Positions 42,999-52,458 are shown, counted from the stretch's first letter. The stretch is DNA of 64,000 nucleotides from Caldisericum exile_A (GCF_047785965.1 NZ_JBLOBF010000004.1:1-64000); one strand, 5' to 3'. Translations and numbers: made by a program. Notes: generated by a model from the letters alone, not told the origin.

Positions 42999-43256
42999 AT
43001 GAATATTTATATTCTAATTTTCTCTTACCTTCTTCTTGTACTTACGATAATTCTCTCCATTCTTGCAATACACGTTAAGGATCTTCTTGCAGCAGTTATA
43101 TTTATGGGCGGTGGAAGTCTTCTTGTATCTTTGGTATTTTTGCTTCTGCAGGCACCTGATGTAGCAATGTCTGAAGCCGCAATTGGTGCGGCACTTACTA
43201 TGGCAATTTACATTGTTGCCGTAAAAAAGACGGAGCGGGAGGATAATGATGATTAG
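42999..43256 (+). CDS. DUF4040/MbhD-like subunit
   Basis: This is a protein of about 85 residues with three TM helices. VKDLLAAVIFMGGGSLLVSL then QAPDVAMSEAAIGAALTMA is the conserved core found in MbhD and in the C-terminal part of MrpA. It links the antiporter module to the other membrane subunits. The ATG at 42999 has an AAGGTG SD; an ATG two codons earlier overlaps the mrpG stop. Confidence 0.88.
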   Translation: MNIYILIFSYLLLVLTIILSILAIHVKDLLAAVIFMGGGSLLVSLVFLLLQAPDVAMSEAAIGAALTMAIYIVAVKKTEREDNDD

Positions 43257-43959
43257 AAAAATTGTTTATGGTGTATTTATCCTCATAATTATTGCAGCAA
43301 TTGCGATTTTTATGTCAAACTACAAATTTGGTGTAGATAAGATGGATGTTGGAAAATACTATCTTGATAATACAGTTCCTCAAACAGGTGCTGCAAATGT
43401 CGTTACATCGGTTACGCTTTTCTACAGAGGCTTTGATACCCTTGGTGAAGTAACAGTCCTTTTCACGGCTGCCTTAGGTGTTGCTGTGCTTTACTTTATG
43501 GGTGAAAAGAAAAGAAAACAAAAACTTCAAGAATCAAATTTCGTAACAAAAATTGGAACACGTGTTGTGTTTCCCTTTAGCCTCCTTACAGGCGCTTATA
43601 TCTTCATGCATGGACATTTAACCCCGGGTGGAGGTTTCCAGGGTGGAGCTCTTATTGCAACAGGATTTCTACTTCTCTACCTTGCATATGAGGAAACTTC
43701 AATTGATAGAAAAAAATTCTATCTTGTTGAAGGATTAGGTGGTCTTACGTATGTAATTATAGGACTATTAGGATTTTTTATGAAAGGTTCCTTCCTTGCA
43801 AATGTATTACCTAACGGAACTTTATTTGATCTACTTTCTGGTGGTATAATGCTTCCAATTTATATAGGTGTTGGCTTAAAGGTAGGTTCAGAGTTATCCA
43901 ATATTATTGATGATCTTATGTGTGAAGTGAAGTGCGAAGAAGCTGGAGGTGAAGAATGA
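43246..43959 (+). CDS. MbhE-MrpB fusion subunit (MbxF-like)
   Basis: This 237-residue protein has an N-terminal part (about 1-90) that looks like MbhE: a TM helix, VPQTGAANVVTSVTLFYRGF, DTLGEVTVLFTAALG. The rest is MrpB/MnhB with PFSLLTGAYIFMHGHLTPGG then GFQGGALIATGFLLLYLAYE. A joined E/B subunit replaces the two separate genes of the MBH hydrogenase locus. It overlaps both neighbours by a few nucleotides. Confidence 0.85.
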   Translation: MMIRKIVYGVFILIIIAAIAIFMSNYKFGVDKMDVGKYYLDNTVPQTGAANVVTSVTLFYRGFDTLGEVTVLFTAALGVAVLYFMGEKKRKQKLQESNFVTKIGTRVVFPFSLLTGAYIFMHGHLTPGGGFQGGALIATGFLLLYLAYEETSIDRKKFYLVEGLGGLTYVIIGLLGFFMKGSFLANVLPNGTLFDLLSGGIMLPIYIGVGLKVGSELSNIIDDLMCEVKCEEAGGEE

Positions 43960-44297
43960 TTTTCTATATTTCTGCACTTCTCATAATTGGTATTGGCATT
44001 TATGCTCTTATTATAAAAAAGAACCTCATAAAGATAATTATAGGGCTTGACCTCATTGAAACAGGTATTAATCTTCTTATTGTTTCAATTGGGTATGTAA
44101 ACGGAAAAACAGCACCGATATTTTCGAAAGATGTAATGAATGCAAGTCTTATGGTTGATCCTGTGCCTCAGGCTCTTACTCTTACCTCCATTGTTATTGG
44201 TGCCTCTGAACTTGCACTTGCTGCGGCATTTGTCGTGCTTCTCTATAGGAAGTACGGCACATTGGATATAAGAAAGATAAGGAGTCTAAGATGGTAA
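43956..44297 (+). CDS. MrpC/NuoK-like subunit (MbxG-like)
   Basis: This 113-residue protein has three TM helices and the NuoK/MrpC core LIKIIIGLDLIETGINLLIV. DPVPQALTLTSIVIGASELA then LAAAFVVLL follows. The buried Glu residues of NuoK-like subunits (in LIETG and ASELAL) are present; in complex I they are on the proton path. Confidence 0.9.
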   Translation: MIFYISALLIIGIGIYALIIKKNLIKIIIGLDLIETGINLLIVSIGYVNGKTAPIFSKDVMNASLMVDPVPQALTLTSIVIGASELALAAAFVVLLYRKYGTLDIRKIRSLRW

Positions 44298-45772
44298 ACT
44301 TGGCTAATCCAACATTATTGGTAGTTATTCCTCTTTTCTTTGCTTTTCTTTCGATTATCATTTCTCCATTTTTAAAGAAACTCATTAAATTTGTTCCACT
44401 CATTGTAAGTGCACTTAATCTTGTTGTCATCTATTTTATTGGAGTAAAAGTTTTGTATGGCTCTATTGTTTTAAGCACAACCGCAGGACTAAACCCCCCA
44501 TACGTAATAATCCTTGCTGTCGACAAATTGAATTTTATTATTGTCCTTATGGTAAATGTCCTTGGGTTTCTTATTTCTTTTTACAATATCTTCTATATGA
44601 AGGAGGAGCCAACAGATAAATTCCACATTCTTTTTACTCTCCTTATCATGGCATCAAGTTGGATAAGTATAACAGGTGACCTTTTTAATGTGTTTGTTGC
44701 CTTTGAAGTGCTTTCTCTATCTTCCTTCGGGCTTGTTGGGTATATGCGTAGCAAGGATTCTATTGAAGCAGGTTTTAAATATGTTGTTCAGGGCATTCTT
44801 GCAGGTTCCTTACTTCTTATTGGTATTGTTCTTATCTATGCGCAAACAGGAACGCTTAACATGGCACATATTGCTACAAAACTTGATTATGTCGGAAGCC
44901 TTGAAAAACTTGTTCCTTATGTATTAATATTCTTTGGACTTGCAGTTGAAGGAGCGCTTTTCCCCTTGAACTCCTGGCTTCCTGATGCACACCCTGCTGC
45001 TCCATCAGGTATATCTGCAATGCTTTCGGGTATTGTCACAACAACTGCAATATATGCAATAATAAGGGTTACTGTTACTGTATTTAATTATTCTGCATTT
45101 ATTCCATATCTTTTCATCATTGCACTTCTTACTCTCTTCTTTGGTGAGATTGCTGCATTCTTCCAGAAGGATCTAAAGAGAATGCTTGCATATTCAACAA
45201 TTGGGCAAACAGGGTTGTTTGTACTTGCTTTTTCTGTTGGAACTCAAGCTTCAATCTCTGCTTCAGTTGCACAGATGGTAAACCATTCATTTTCAAAAGC
45301 GGTATTGTTCTTAGTTGCAGGCATCATGATTGAAGCTCAAGGTTCAAGAAATATTGATGACCTTAAAGGCTTTGGAAGAGTAAATATTTTAACATCGATC
45401 CTTTTTGTTTTTGCTGCGCTTTCTCTTATTGGAGTTCCTCCGTTCTTTGGGTTCTTCACAAAATTAGCAATTCTTCAGACTTTACTTGATTTTCCAGGTT
45501 TTCTTGGATATTTATCCTTTGCACTTGTGCTTTTTGCAGCAATTATAGAAGGCGTTTATTTCTATAGAGTATTTAAGATTCTTTTTGAGAAGAGTGACAA
45601 GAATTTCCAAGCAGAAAATCCATGGCTTGTCATTTCGCCATTTATTCTTGTGCTAATATTAGTTATTCTTAGCTCAAGGCCTATGAATGTCCTTAATTTT
45701 ACTAATGATATAGCAAATCAATTAATACAAAGAACAATTTATCTAACCTCAGTTTTGGGAGGTTTAAAATGA
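44291..45772 (+). CDS. Antiporter subunit MrpD/NuoN-like (MbxH-like)
   Basis: This 493-residue protein has about 14 TM helices of the proton-conducting antiporter family. VAFEVLSLSSFGLVGYM contains the key TM5 Glu. WLPDAHPAAPSGISAMLSGI is the TM7 region, and DLKRMLAYSTIGQTG and VNHSFSKAVLFLVAG carry the conserved Lys/His. GPP-like VPPFFGFFTKL is also present. One of two antiporter-like subunits in this operon. Confidence 0.93.
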   Translation: MVNLANPTLLVVIPLFFAFLSIIISPFLKKLIKFVPLIVSALNLVVIYFIGVKVLYGSIVLSTTAGLNPPYVIILAVDKLNFIIVLMVNVLGFLISFYNIFYMKEEPTDKFHILFTLLIMASSWISITGDLFNVFVAFEVLSLSSFGLVGYMRSKDSIEAGFKYVVQGILAGSLLLIGIVLIYAQTGTLNMAHIATKLDYVGSLEKLVPYVLIFFGLAVEGALFPLNSWLPDAHPAAPSGISAMLSGIVTTTAIYAIIRVTVTVFNYSAFIPYLFIIALLTLFFGEIAAFFQKDLKRMLAYSTIGQTGLFVLAFSVGTQASISASVAQMVNHSFSKAVLFLVAGIMIEAQGSRNIDDLKGFGRVNILTSILFVFAALSLIGVPPFFGFFTKLAILQTLLDFPGFLGYLSFALVLFAAIIEGVYFYRVFKILFEKSDKNFQAENPWLVISPFILVLILVILSSRPMNVLNFTNDIANQLIQRTIYLTSVLGGLK

Positions 45773-47649
45773 ACTTTTCACTTTTGATGATTTTACTTAC
45801 GCCAATTTTTGGTGGACTTCTTGCCTATGCTGGTTCTGCATTACATAAAGCGGTGAGAAATATTTTCTTCTTGATATTCCTTATACTTCCATTTTTTGAA
45901 CTATATCAGTATGCGAATAAAACAATCGATAACTTTTATTATCTCACTGTTCTTGGACAGAGTCTATCATTGGGAATAAATGCTTTATCATTTATGTTAT
46001 CACTTCTTTTCTCATTAATCTTTCTTCTTGCTGGCATTTTTCTTCTTTTCGAATTTGATAAGTTGGAAGATTCTGATTTAGCTATTCTTGAGTTCTCATT
46101 TTTAGAGGGTGCAGTTTTCGGAGTACTTTTTGCAAGAGACATCTTGTCTTTCTTTATTTTCTTTGAAATTATTGCATTAATTATCTTCTTTCTTATCGGT
46201 AAAGGTTATGAAGAATCACATAATGCACAACTTAAATATATTACCTGGGCTCTTATTGGTGCCAATTCAATGCTTGCAGCAGTTGTGTTTTTATTCTTTA
46301 AAGCGGGAAGTTTTGGTTATGCAGAGATTTCAGGCTATCTTTCAACTGCACCAACCCCAATTGTTTTAATAACGTTCGTCTTATTTGTAATCGGCTTTCT
46401 TATCGAAGCTTCGATCATGCCTCTTCATGTATGGGCACCAATTACCTATGCAGAAGCGCCTGATTCTGTTTCTGTTTTGCTTTCCTCAGTTGTGAAGAAG
46501 GTGGGTCTTTACTTATTTACAATATTTGTATTCTCGATTTTTGGACTTAATCTCTTTTCAAAAATAATGCCAAGAGTTTTCGAAGCTCCTCTTATTATGT
46601 ATGTTCTTCAGTGGATTGGTGCATTAACAATCATCATAGGAACATTTGTTGCGATTGTGCAGGAGGATGCGAAGAAAATTCTTGCCTGGTCTTCAATTGC
46701 ACAGAGTGGTTATATACTTCTCGGTTTGTCGCTTGGAACACCTCTTGGTGTTGCAGGTGGGTTATTACACATTGTAAATCACTCAATTTTTAAAGGAATT
46801 CTATTCTTTGTCGTGGGTGGTGTTATATACAGAACTGGCACAAAAAATCTTTCAGAACTTGGTGGACTCATTAAGAAGATGCCAATTTCTTTTATTGCAA
46901 TGCTTCTTGCAATTATTGCAACTGCGGGTATTCCGCCATTAAATGGATTTGTCTCGAAGTATCTCATTTATGAAGCTTTAATACAAAATAAAGAACCACT
47001 ACTTCTAACTATTGCACTTCTGGGTGGGACAGGATCATTTATGTATGTTTATAGGTTAATACATTCAATATTCCTTGGACAGCTTCCGAAGAAATATGAG
47101 GGTGTTAAGGAAGTGCCAATTCTTATGCAAGTACCAATGCTTGTGCTTTCTCTTCTTGCGCTTCTATTTGGAGTTTTGCCGGGAATTCCTATGTATTTTG
47201 TTTCTAAAGCTGAGGCATTCCTTGGTTTTGATCCTATAAAATACACTCTTACAGGCTTTCCAGAACAACCAGGACTTCATGCTTTAAACGTTCCTATTAT
47301 TTCAGCTGCACTCATGGGTGGTTTTGTAGTTGCAGCACTTATCTTCTACCTTCTTCCAAAAACAAGAAGCGTCCATCAACTTGATAATTACTATGCAGGC
47401 GAAATTCTAACTGAAGATGTAAAATACAACTATAGTTTTGGCTTCTACAGTTTCTTTGATGACATTATAAAACCCTTCAATGAGTGGAGCATAGATAGAA
47501 TTTACGAAAACTTTGTAGGTTTTGTAAAAACTGTGGGGGACTATATAAGGAGAATATATACTGGAAATCTTGAAACCTATGTGAGCCTTGGAATCATAAT
47601 TCTTACGATTTTCTCCCTCATTTACATAATAGGAGGCGTATTATGGTAG
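45769..47649 (+). CDS. Second antiporter subunit, NuoL/MrpA-like (MbxH'-like)
   Basis: This 626-residue protein has the antiporter core with FFIFFEIIALIIFFLIG, LHVWAPITYAEAPDSVSVLL, EDAKKILAWSSIAQSG, VNHSIFKGILFFVVGG and GIPPLNGFVSKYL. About 130 further residues hold a long C-terminal stretch and extra TM helices. A second, non-identical H subunit (H') directly after the first is the arrangement that distinguishes MBX/MBS from MBH loci. Confidence 0.92.
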   Translation: MNFSLLMILLTPIFGGLLAYAGSALHKAVRNIFFLIFLILPFFELYQYANKTIDNFYYLTVLGQSLSLGINALSFMLSLLFSLIFLLAGIFLLFEFDKLEDSDLAILEFSFLEGAVFGVLFARDILSFFIFFEIIALIIFFLIGKGYEESHNAQLKYITWALIGANSMLAAVVFLFFKAGSFGYAEISGYLSTAPTPIVLITFVLFVIGFLIEASIMPLHVWAPITYAEAPDSVSVLLSSVVKKVGLYLFTIFVFSIFGLNLFSKIMPRVFEAPLIMYVLQWIGALTIIIGTFVAIVQEDAKKILAWSSIAQSGYILLGLSLGTPLGVAGGLLHIVNHSIFKGILFFVVGGVIYRTGTKNLSELGGLIKKMPISFIAMLLAIIATAGIPPLNGFVSKYLIYEALIQNKEPLLLTIALLGGTGSFMYVYRLIHSIFLGQLPKKYEGVKEVPILMQVPMLVLSLLALLFGVLPGIPMYFVSKAEAFLGFDPIKYTLTGFPEQPGLHALNVPIISAALMGGFVVAALIFYLLPKTRSVHQLDNYYAGEILTEDVKYNYSFGFYSFFDDIIKPFNEWSIDRIYENFVGFVKTVGDYIRRIYTGNLETYVSLGIIILTIFSLIYIIGGVLW

Positions 47650-48533
47650 AAAAACTTGTTTTAATTTTAACGCCTATTTTTGCCTTTTTTGTAGGTATCT
47701 TTCTTGAAGGCTTCAAAAGAAAAATGGTTGCGCGCATTCATAGGCGATACGGTCCGCCATTGCATCAGCCTTTACTTGATATCATCAAACTTCTTTCAAA
47801 AAAAGAGAATATCTCTCACGGTGTGATGTTTGATCTTGGACCAGTTATTTTTGTCGGTGCTTCAATTTTGACTGTGCTATTCCTTCCCCTTCCTCACTTT
47901 AAGCAACTTACACCTTACGGGGATCTTATTGCATTTCTTTATATTATGGTAATTGGATCTCTTGGTATGGCGCTTGGTGCAGGTGAGTCCGGAAACCCAA
48001 ATGCATCCATTGGTATTGCAAGGGCATTGACGCTTATGCTCGGATATGAGCTTCCTCTAGTCATTGCAGGAAATACACTTGTTGTAAGATACGGGACAAC
48101 CGATCTCTATAAATTTATGACACTCCAATCTGGATTCAATTGGAATTTGTTTTTACTTCCATTGACTGCAATTGCTGGATTTATTGCAACTTATGGTGCA
48201 ATGGGAGAACACCCATTCGATACGGTTGTTGCGCCACAAGAAGTTGCAACAGGACCTATGGTTGAATATGGCGGGAAACATCTTGGACTTCTTATGATAG
48301 GTCATGCAATCCAGGTCTATATTGAGACTGCATTTTTCACAATTCTTTTCCTTGGAGGCGCTTCAAACATTTTTACATTTATTCTTAAGCAACTTGGAGT
48401 AATTATAGTAATGACATTGTTTGATACGGTTTTTCCTCGATTTAGAATCGAAAATGCTGTTAGATATTTTTGGAGATGGCCTACTTTAATTGCCCTTTTA
48501 GGTCTTTTGATAGTCTATATAGGAGGTAAGTAA
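47643..48533 (+). CDS. NuoH-like membrane subunit (MbxM-like)
   Basis: This 296-residue protein has about eight TM helices. It is the subunit that connects the quinone/active-site region to the ion-translocating arm in complex I relatives. RIHRRYGPPLHQPLLDIIKL, the Glu-rich GAGESGNPNASIGIARALT and EHPFDTVVAPQEVATGPMVE then YGGKHLGLL are all conserved. Its position before the NuoB-like gene, rather than near the end, follows the MBX/MBS order. Confidence 0.93.
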   Translation: MVEKLVLILTPIFAFFVGIFLEGFKRKMVARIHRRYGPPLHQPLLDIIKLLSKKENISHGVMFDLGPVIFVGASILTVLFLPLPHFKQLTPYGDLIAFLYIMVIGSLGMALGAGESGNPNASIGIARALTLMLGYELPLVIAGNTLVVRYGTTDLYKFMTLQSGFNWNLFLLPLTAIAGFIATYGAMGEHPFDTVVAPQEVATGPMVEYGGKHLGLLMIGHAIQVYIETAFFTILFLGGASNIFTFILKQLGVIIVMTLFDTVFPRFRIENAVRYFWRWPTLIALLGLLIVYIGGK

Positions 48534-49054
48534 TGGAACTACAGGAAACATTGGAAGAGGGTTATGTTGAAATACTTGATCATTTGAGAAAGCGTTCTCT
48601 TTGGATGCTTCACTATTGCACTGCTTGTGGTGCAGTAGAACTACCTCCCACAATTACTTCTCGTTTTGATGCGGAAAGGTTTGGTATAGCCCCATTTGTA
48701 ACCTCAAGGCAATCAGATATTCTCCTTGTAACAGGTTACATAAACATAAAAACTCTTAAAAGACTTGTAACTGTTTATGAGCAGATGCTTCCACCAAAAT
48801 ATGTAATTGGTTTTGGTTCTTGTACTATAAATGGAGGCATATACTGGGACTCTTATGCAGTAGTTAAAAGGTTAGATTTGTATTTGCCTGTTGATGTGTA
48901 TATTGCAGGCTGTATGCCAACCCCTATGGCTGTACTTGAAGGATTTAGGACACTTATGAAACTCATTGATGAAGGAAAGGCTAACGGTTGGAGAAAGTAT
49001 ATTGAAAATTATGATTACTATAAGGCAAATCAAAGGAAGGTGCTCAAATGGTAG
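48533..49054 (+). CDS. NuoB-like [4Fe-4S] subunit (MbxJ-like)
   Basis: This 173-residue small subunit binds the cluster nearest the active site (N2 equivalent). The four ligands appear as HYCTACGAVELPP (Cys-x-x-Cys), GFGSCTINGG and YIAGCMPTP. The Cys-x-x-Cys spacing is that of group 4 hydrogenase small subunits rather than the adjacent Cys pair of NuoB. Its stop overlaps the NuoC-like gene. Confidence 0.93.
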   Translation: MELQETLEEGYVEILDHLRKRSLWMLHYCTACGAVELPPTITSRFDAERFGIAPFVTSRQSDILLVTGYINIKTLKRLVTVYEQMLPPKYVIGFGSCTINGGIYWDSYAVVKRLDLYLPVDVYIAGCMPTPMAVLEGFRTLMKLIDEGKANGWRKYIENYDYYKANQRKVLKW

Positions 49055-49521
49055 AAGAGATTAAGAAAGTTATAAAGGGTGAGATCTTAGAAAAAAGCCC
49101 TCAAAGGATTATTATTAAGGTAAAGAACGATTCCTTTTCTTCTACGCTCAATGCTTTAAAAGGCCTCTCCTTCAAGAGACTTACGCTTTTTACAGCAGTT
49201 GATTTTGTTAAGGACAATCAATTCGAACTTGTTGCACTTGTCTATTCCAATGAAAACAAGATTCTTGCTATAGTGAAGACGCGAATTCCAAAGGAAAATC
49301 CTGAAATTGAAACTATAACAAATATTTATCCAAATGCTTTCAAGTACGAGGTTGAGCTTGGAGAGATGTTTGGGATTAAGGTTATAGGAAATCCAGACTC
49401 AATGAAGCCATTTCTCCTTGAAGGGTGGGAGGATTTACCGCCTTTGAGAAAAGATTTCGATTCAATTAAGTACGCAACTGAGCACTATGAGGCAAGGAAT
49501 GTGGAGGTAAAGTATGATTAA
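49048..49521 (+). CDS. NuoC-like subunit (MbxK-like)
   Basis: This 157-residue protein of the 30-kDa subunit family has LTLFTAVDFVKDNQFELVAL and IYPNAFKYEVELGEMFGIKV, then LLEGWEDLPPLRKDFDS, the family end motif. It supports the NuoB/NuoD module. It overlaps both neighbours. Confidence 0.9.
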   Translation: MVEEIKKVIKGEILEKSPQRIIIKVKNDSFSSTLNALKGLSFKRLTLFTAVDFVKDNQFELVALVYSNENKILAIVKTRIPKENPEIETITNIYPNAFKYEVELGEMFGIKVIGNPDSMKPFLLEGWEDLPPLRKDFDSIKYATEHYEARNVEVKYD

Positions 49522-50614
49522 GGAATATGAACTGAATATAGGTCCAAACCATCCAGGGATCCATGGTAATTTCTCAGTCCACCTAAAACTTGAGGGAGAC
49601 ACAATAGTTGAGGCAAAAGGTAATTCTGGATATCTACACAGAGCATTTGAAAAATTAATGGAGCAAAGGACATACCTTCAAAACCTTGCTCTTATACCAA
49701 GAATTTGTGTTCCAGAGCCTGACATAAATGAGGCTGTTTATTCAATGGCAATTGAAGAACTCATGGGAGTTGAAATTCCGGAACGCGCAAAATTTATAAG
49801 AACTATTGTACTCGAAGCGGCACGTGTGAATGCTTTGCTTTTCCATTTTGGAGGCACAGCTGCTATGCTTGGTAACTACACTGTTAACTACTGGGCAGTT
49901 GCAGACAGAGACCTTATGCTTGATATATTTTTAAAGCTTTCTGGAGCAAGAGTTTATCATATGTATATTTGGCCAGGTGGAGTAAGAAGGGATACTTATC
50001 CAGGCTTTGAGGACGATGTTTTAGGTTTTGTTAAGTATATGAAAGACCGCCTCATTGAGTACGATAACCTCTTCTTTAAAAATCCAATGTTTATGCACAG
50101 GGCAAAGGGACTTGCAAAGATTACAAAGGAAACCGCACTTCAAATGGGTGTCACTGGACCAAATTTAAAAGCAACAGGCGTTAAGGTTGATGTAAGAAAG
50201 GATGAGCCATATGCTGCTTATCCATATCTTGATTTTGATATACCCGTTCTTGATGATGGTGATGCTTGGGCAAGAGAAATTCAAAGAAGACTTGAGCTTG
50301 AATTATCTTTAAATCTAATCGAGCAAGCTGTAAAGAAGATGCCAAAAGGCGATGTATGGAAAAAGATGCCAAATCCATTCAAATGGGTAATACCAGAAGG
50401 TGAGGCATACGCAAGGGTTGAATCTTCAAGAGGCGAATACGGATTCTACTTTGTCTCAGATGGGACAGATAAGCCATACAGAGTTTCTGTAAGAGGTGTT
50501 TCTATGCCTCATATGTATCCTCTTGCAGAGGAGTTATTGGTTGGGCAGAAGTTATCCGATGCTCCATTTATTTTGGAAACACTTGATATTTGCCCGCCTG
50601 AAATTGATAGATGA
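49514..50614 (+). CDS. NuoD-like large subunit lacking a complete NiFe site (MbxL-like)
   Basis: This 366-residue subunit is homologous to group 4 [NiFe]-hydrogenase large subunits and NuoD: GPNHPGIHGNFSVHL, GYLHRAFEKLMEQRTYLQN, VPEPDINEAVYSMA, YIWPGGVRRD, GNNY-like GNYTVNYWAVADRD. The usual nickel motifs R-x-C-G-x-C and D-P-C-x-x-C read RICVPEP (C65, with Glu at position 68) and DICPPEID (C360, with Glu at 363). Two of four Cys are thus gone, and no C-terminal processing peptide follows. It should therefore not bind NiFe, like MBX/MBS large subunits. It is full length otherwise. Confidence 0.92.
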   Translation: MIKEYELNIGPNHPGIHGNFSVHLKLEGDTIVEAKGNSGYLHRAFEKLMEQRTYLQNLALIPRICVPEPDINEAVYSMAIEELMGVEIPERAKFIRTIVLEAARVNALLFHFGGTAAMLGNYTVNYWAVADRDLMLDIFLKLSGARVYHMYIWPGGVRRDTYPGFEDDVLGFVKYMKDRLIEYDNLFFKNPMFMHRAKGLAKITKETALQMGVTGPNLKATGVKVDVRKDEPYAAYPYLDFDIPVLDDGDAWAREIQRRLELELSLNLIEQAVKKMPKGDVWKKMPNPFKWVIPEGEAYARVESSRGEYGFYFVSDGTDKPYRVSVRGVSMPHMYPLAEELLVGQKLSDAPFILETLDICPPEIDR

Positions 50615-50625
50615 GGGGTGTTGCG

Positions 50626-52458
50626 ATGGAAAACAAAGAATATTTTGAAAAAACAAGTTATATTGGTGCTTTAACCTCAACAAAGTATATCTTTAAGAAA
50701 CCCGTTACTGTGCAGTACCCTAAAGAAAAGCTCAACCTTCCGGAGCGTTATCGAGGTTTTCATGTAAATGATCTTGATAAATGTATTGGCTGTGGAAACT
50801 GCATGAGCATCTGTCCATGTCAAGCAATCACAATGGATGATCCTAAGGCATTTCATCTTGTAAATCCAAAAGAAGGTTCAACACATTTAAGACCGAGAAT
50901 TGATTACGGAAGGTGCTCTTACTGTGGTTTGTGCGTTGAGGTCTGTCCTACGGGATCTTTAAAAATGGAAAGAAACCTTATATTTACTTCCCAAGATGGC
51001 GATGCGTTTGTTTGGTTTCCAGCAGAGGAGAGAAGAACCGCAGAAAATGGTTTCACACAATTGAACGAGATTACACCTCTTGAACTTGAAAAAGTTCCAA
51101 TGCCTGAGCTTGAACCATATGTAAGGAAGAAGACCTTCGAAGAACTCATCCTCGGATTCTCAGAAGAAGCCGCAATAAAAGAAGCAGAGCGTTGCCTTGG
51201 CTGTGGTATCTGTATGCAAGGATGCCCTGCACATATGAAAATTCCTGAATACATCGATGCGATTTTTAAGAAAGAATACGAGATTTCTGTTAAATACATG
51301 CTTGAGGATAATGCGCTTCCTGGTATTTGCGGAAGAATTTGTACCCACAAGTGTCAGGATGATTGTGTCTACAATTACCGTGGCGATGCAGTTCAAATTA
51401 TGTGGCTTAAGCGATTTGCAACTGATATGGTGAAAGACTATAAAGTTTCAGATCCATACATGTTCCCAAAAACTGGAAAGAAAGTCGCAGTAATTGGTTC
51501 AGGTCCATCGGGACTTTCTGCCGCATACTATTTGACACTTATGGGGCATTCTGTCACAGTGTTTGAAAAGCGTTCTGTTCCTGGTGGCGCTTTGGGACTT
51601 GGTATTCCTATGTACAGGCTTCCTGTCTATGAAATTGATAAAGAAGTGGGACACTTAAAAGACCTCGGTGTAGAATTTAAATTCAATACTGAAGTTGGGA
51701 AAGATGTTCTTTTTGAAGATCTTATGAGAGATTATGACGCAGTTTATATTGGTGTTGGTCTTTCTTATGGAAGGGCGATAAATCTTAACGGAGAGGATAC
51801 GCCATTTATAATTCAGGCAATTGACTTCCTCAGACAAGTTAAGGTTGAAGGCAGAAGAGATGTTCCCAAGAAGGTTATTGTTATTGGTGGTGGAAATGTT
51901 GCAATGGATGTTGCAAGAACAGTTGTAAGGTTGCATGAGATTAACTACGGTGGCATCGATACAAAGGTACAAACTGTTTCTCTTGAAGACTGGGATATTA
52001 TGCCTGCATCAAAAGAGGAAATTGAAGGTGCACTTGAAGAAGGTGTCATATTTAACCCAGGATGGGGTCCAAAAGAGGCAGTTTTTGAGAATGGAAAATT
52101 AAAGGGCCTCATTGTTAAGAAGGTAAAGTCTGTTTTCGATGAGCAGAGAAGGTTTAATCCAACATTCTATGAAGATCAAACACTATTCCTTGAAGGAGAT
52201 TACATTATTGAAGCAGTAGGTCAAACAACAAACCTATCCTTCATTCCAGAACATCTTATGCAACAACTTAAGTTTACACCACGTAGGCGTATCTGGGTTG
52301 ATGAGTTTGGTGAAACTTCAATTTCAGGTGTATTCGCAGGCGGAGATCTTGTTGAAACTTCGCTTGGAAATGCAATTTCAGCTATTGCAAATGGTCACAG
52401 GGCGGCAATTGGTATTGATTTCTACTTAAGGAATGTCAAAGGAGGAAAAAATGATTAA
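50626..52458 (+). CDS. Ferredoxin subunit (MbxN-like) fused to NfnB/GltD-like flavoprotein
   Basis: This is a protein of about 610 residues in two parts. Residues 1-135 are a NuoI/MbxN-type 2[4Fe-4S] ferredoxin with CIGCGNCMSICP and CSYCGLCVEVCP. From about 180 an NfnB/GltD-type oxidoreductase follows. It has further cysteine clusters (CLGCGICMQGCP, GICGRICTHKCQDDCV), FAD motif VIGSGPSGLSAAYYL, nucleotide motif IGGGNVAMDVARTVVRL and a C-terminal FAGGDLVETSLGNAISAIANG. The fusion would connect the complex directly to NAD(P)H. The ATG at 50626 is preferred (AGGGGTG SD); an ATG at 50611 overlaps the previous stop. Confidence 0.9.
   Translation: MENKEYFEKTSYIGALTSTKYIFKKPVTVQYPKEKLNLPERYRGFHVNDLDKCIGCGNCMSICPCQAITMDDPKAFHLVNPKEGSTHLRPRIDYGRCSYCGLCVEVCPTGSLKMERNLIFTSQDGDAFVWFPAEERRTAENGFTQLNEITPLELEKVPMPELEPYVRKKTFEELILGFSEEAAIKEAERCLGCGICMQGCPAHMKIPEYIDAIFKKEYEISVKYMLEDNALPGICGRICTHKCQDDCVYNYRGDAVQIMWLKRFATDMVKDYKVSDPYMFPKTGKKVAVIGSGPSGLSAAYYLTLMGHSVTVFEKRSVPGGALGLGIPMYRLPVYEIDKEVGHLKDLGVEFKFNTEVGKDVLFEDLMRDYDAVYIGVGLSYGRAINLNGEDTPFIIQAIDFLRQVKVEGRRDVPKKVIVIGGGNVAMDVARTVVRLHEINYGGIDTKVQTVSLEDWDIMPASKEEIEGALEEGVIFNPGWGPKEAVFENGKLKGLIVKKVKSVFDEQRRFNPTFYEDQTLFLEGDYIIEAVGQTTNLSFIPEHLMQQLKFTPRRRIWVDEFGETSISGVFAGGDLVETSLGNAISAIANGHRAAIGIDFYLRNVKGGKND

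Noticed and set aside
49514..50614. Hydrogen-evolving [NiFe] hydrogenase
   Set aside because: Two of four nickel-ligand Cys are Glu and the gene order follows MBX/MBS, so hydrogenase activity is not supported.
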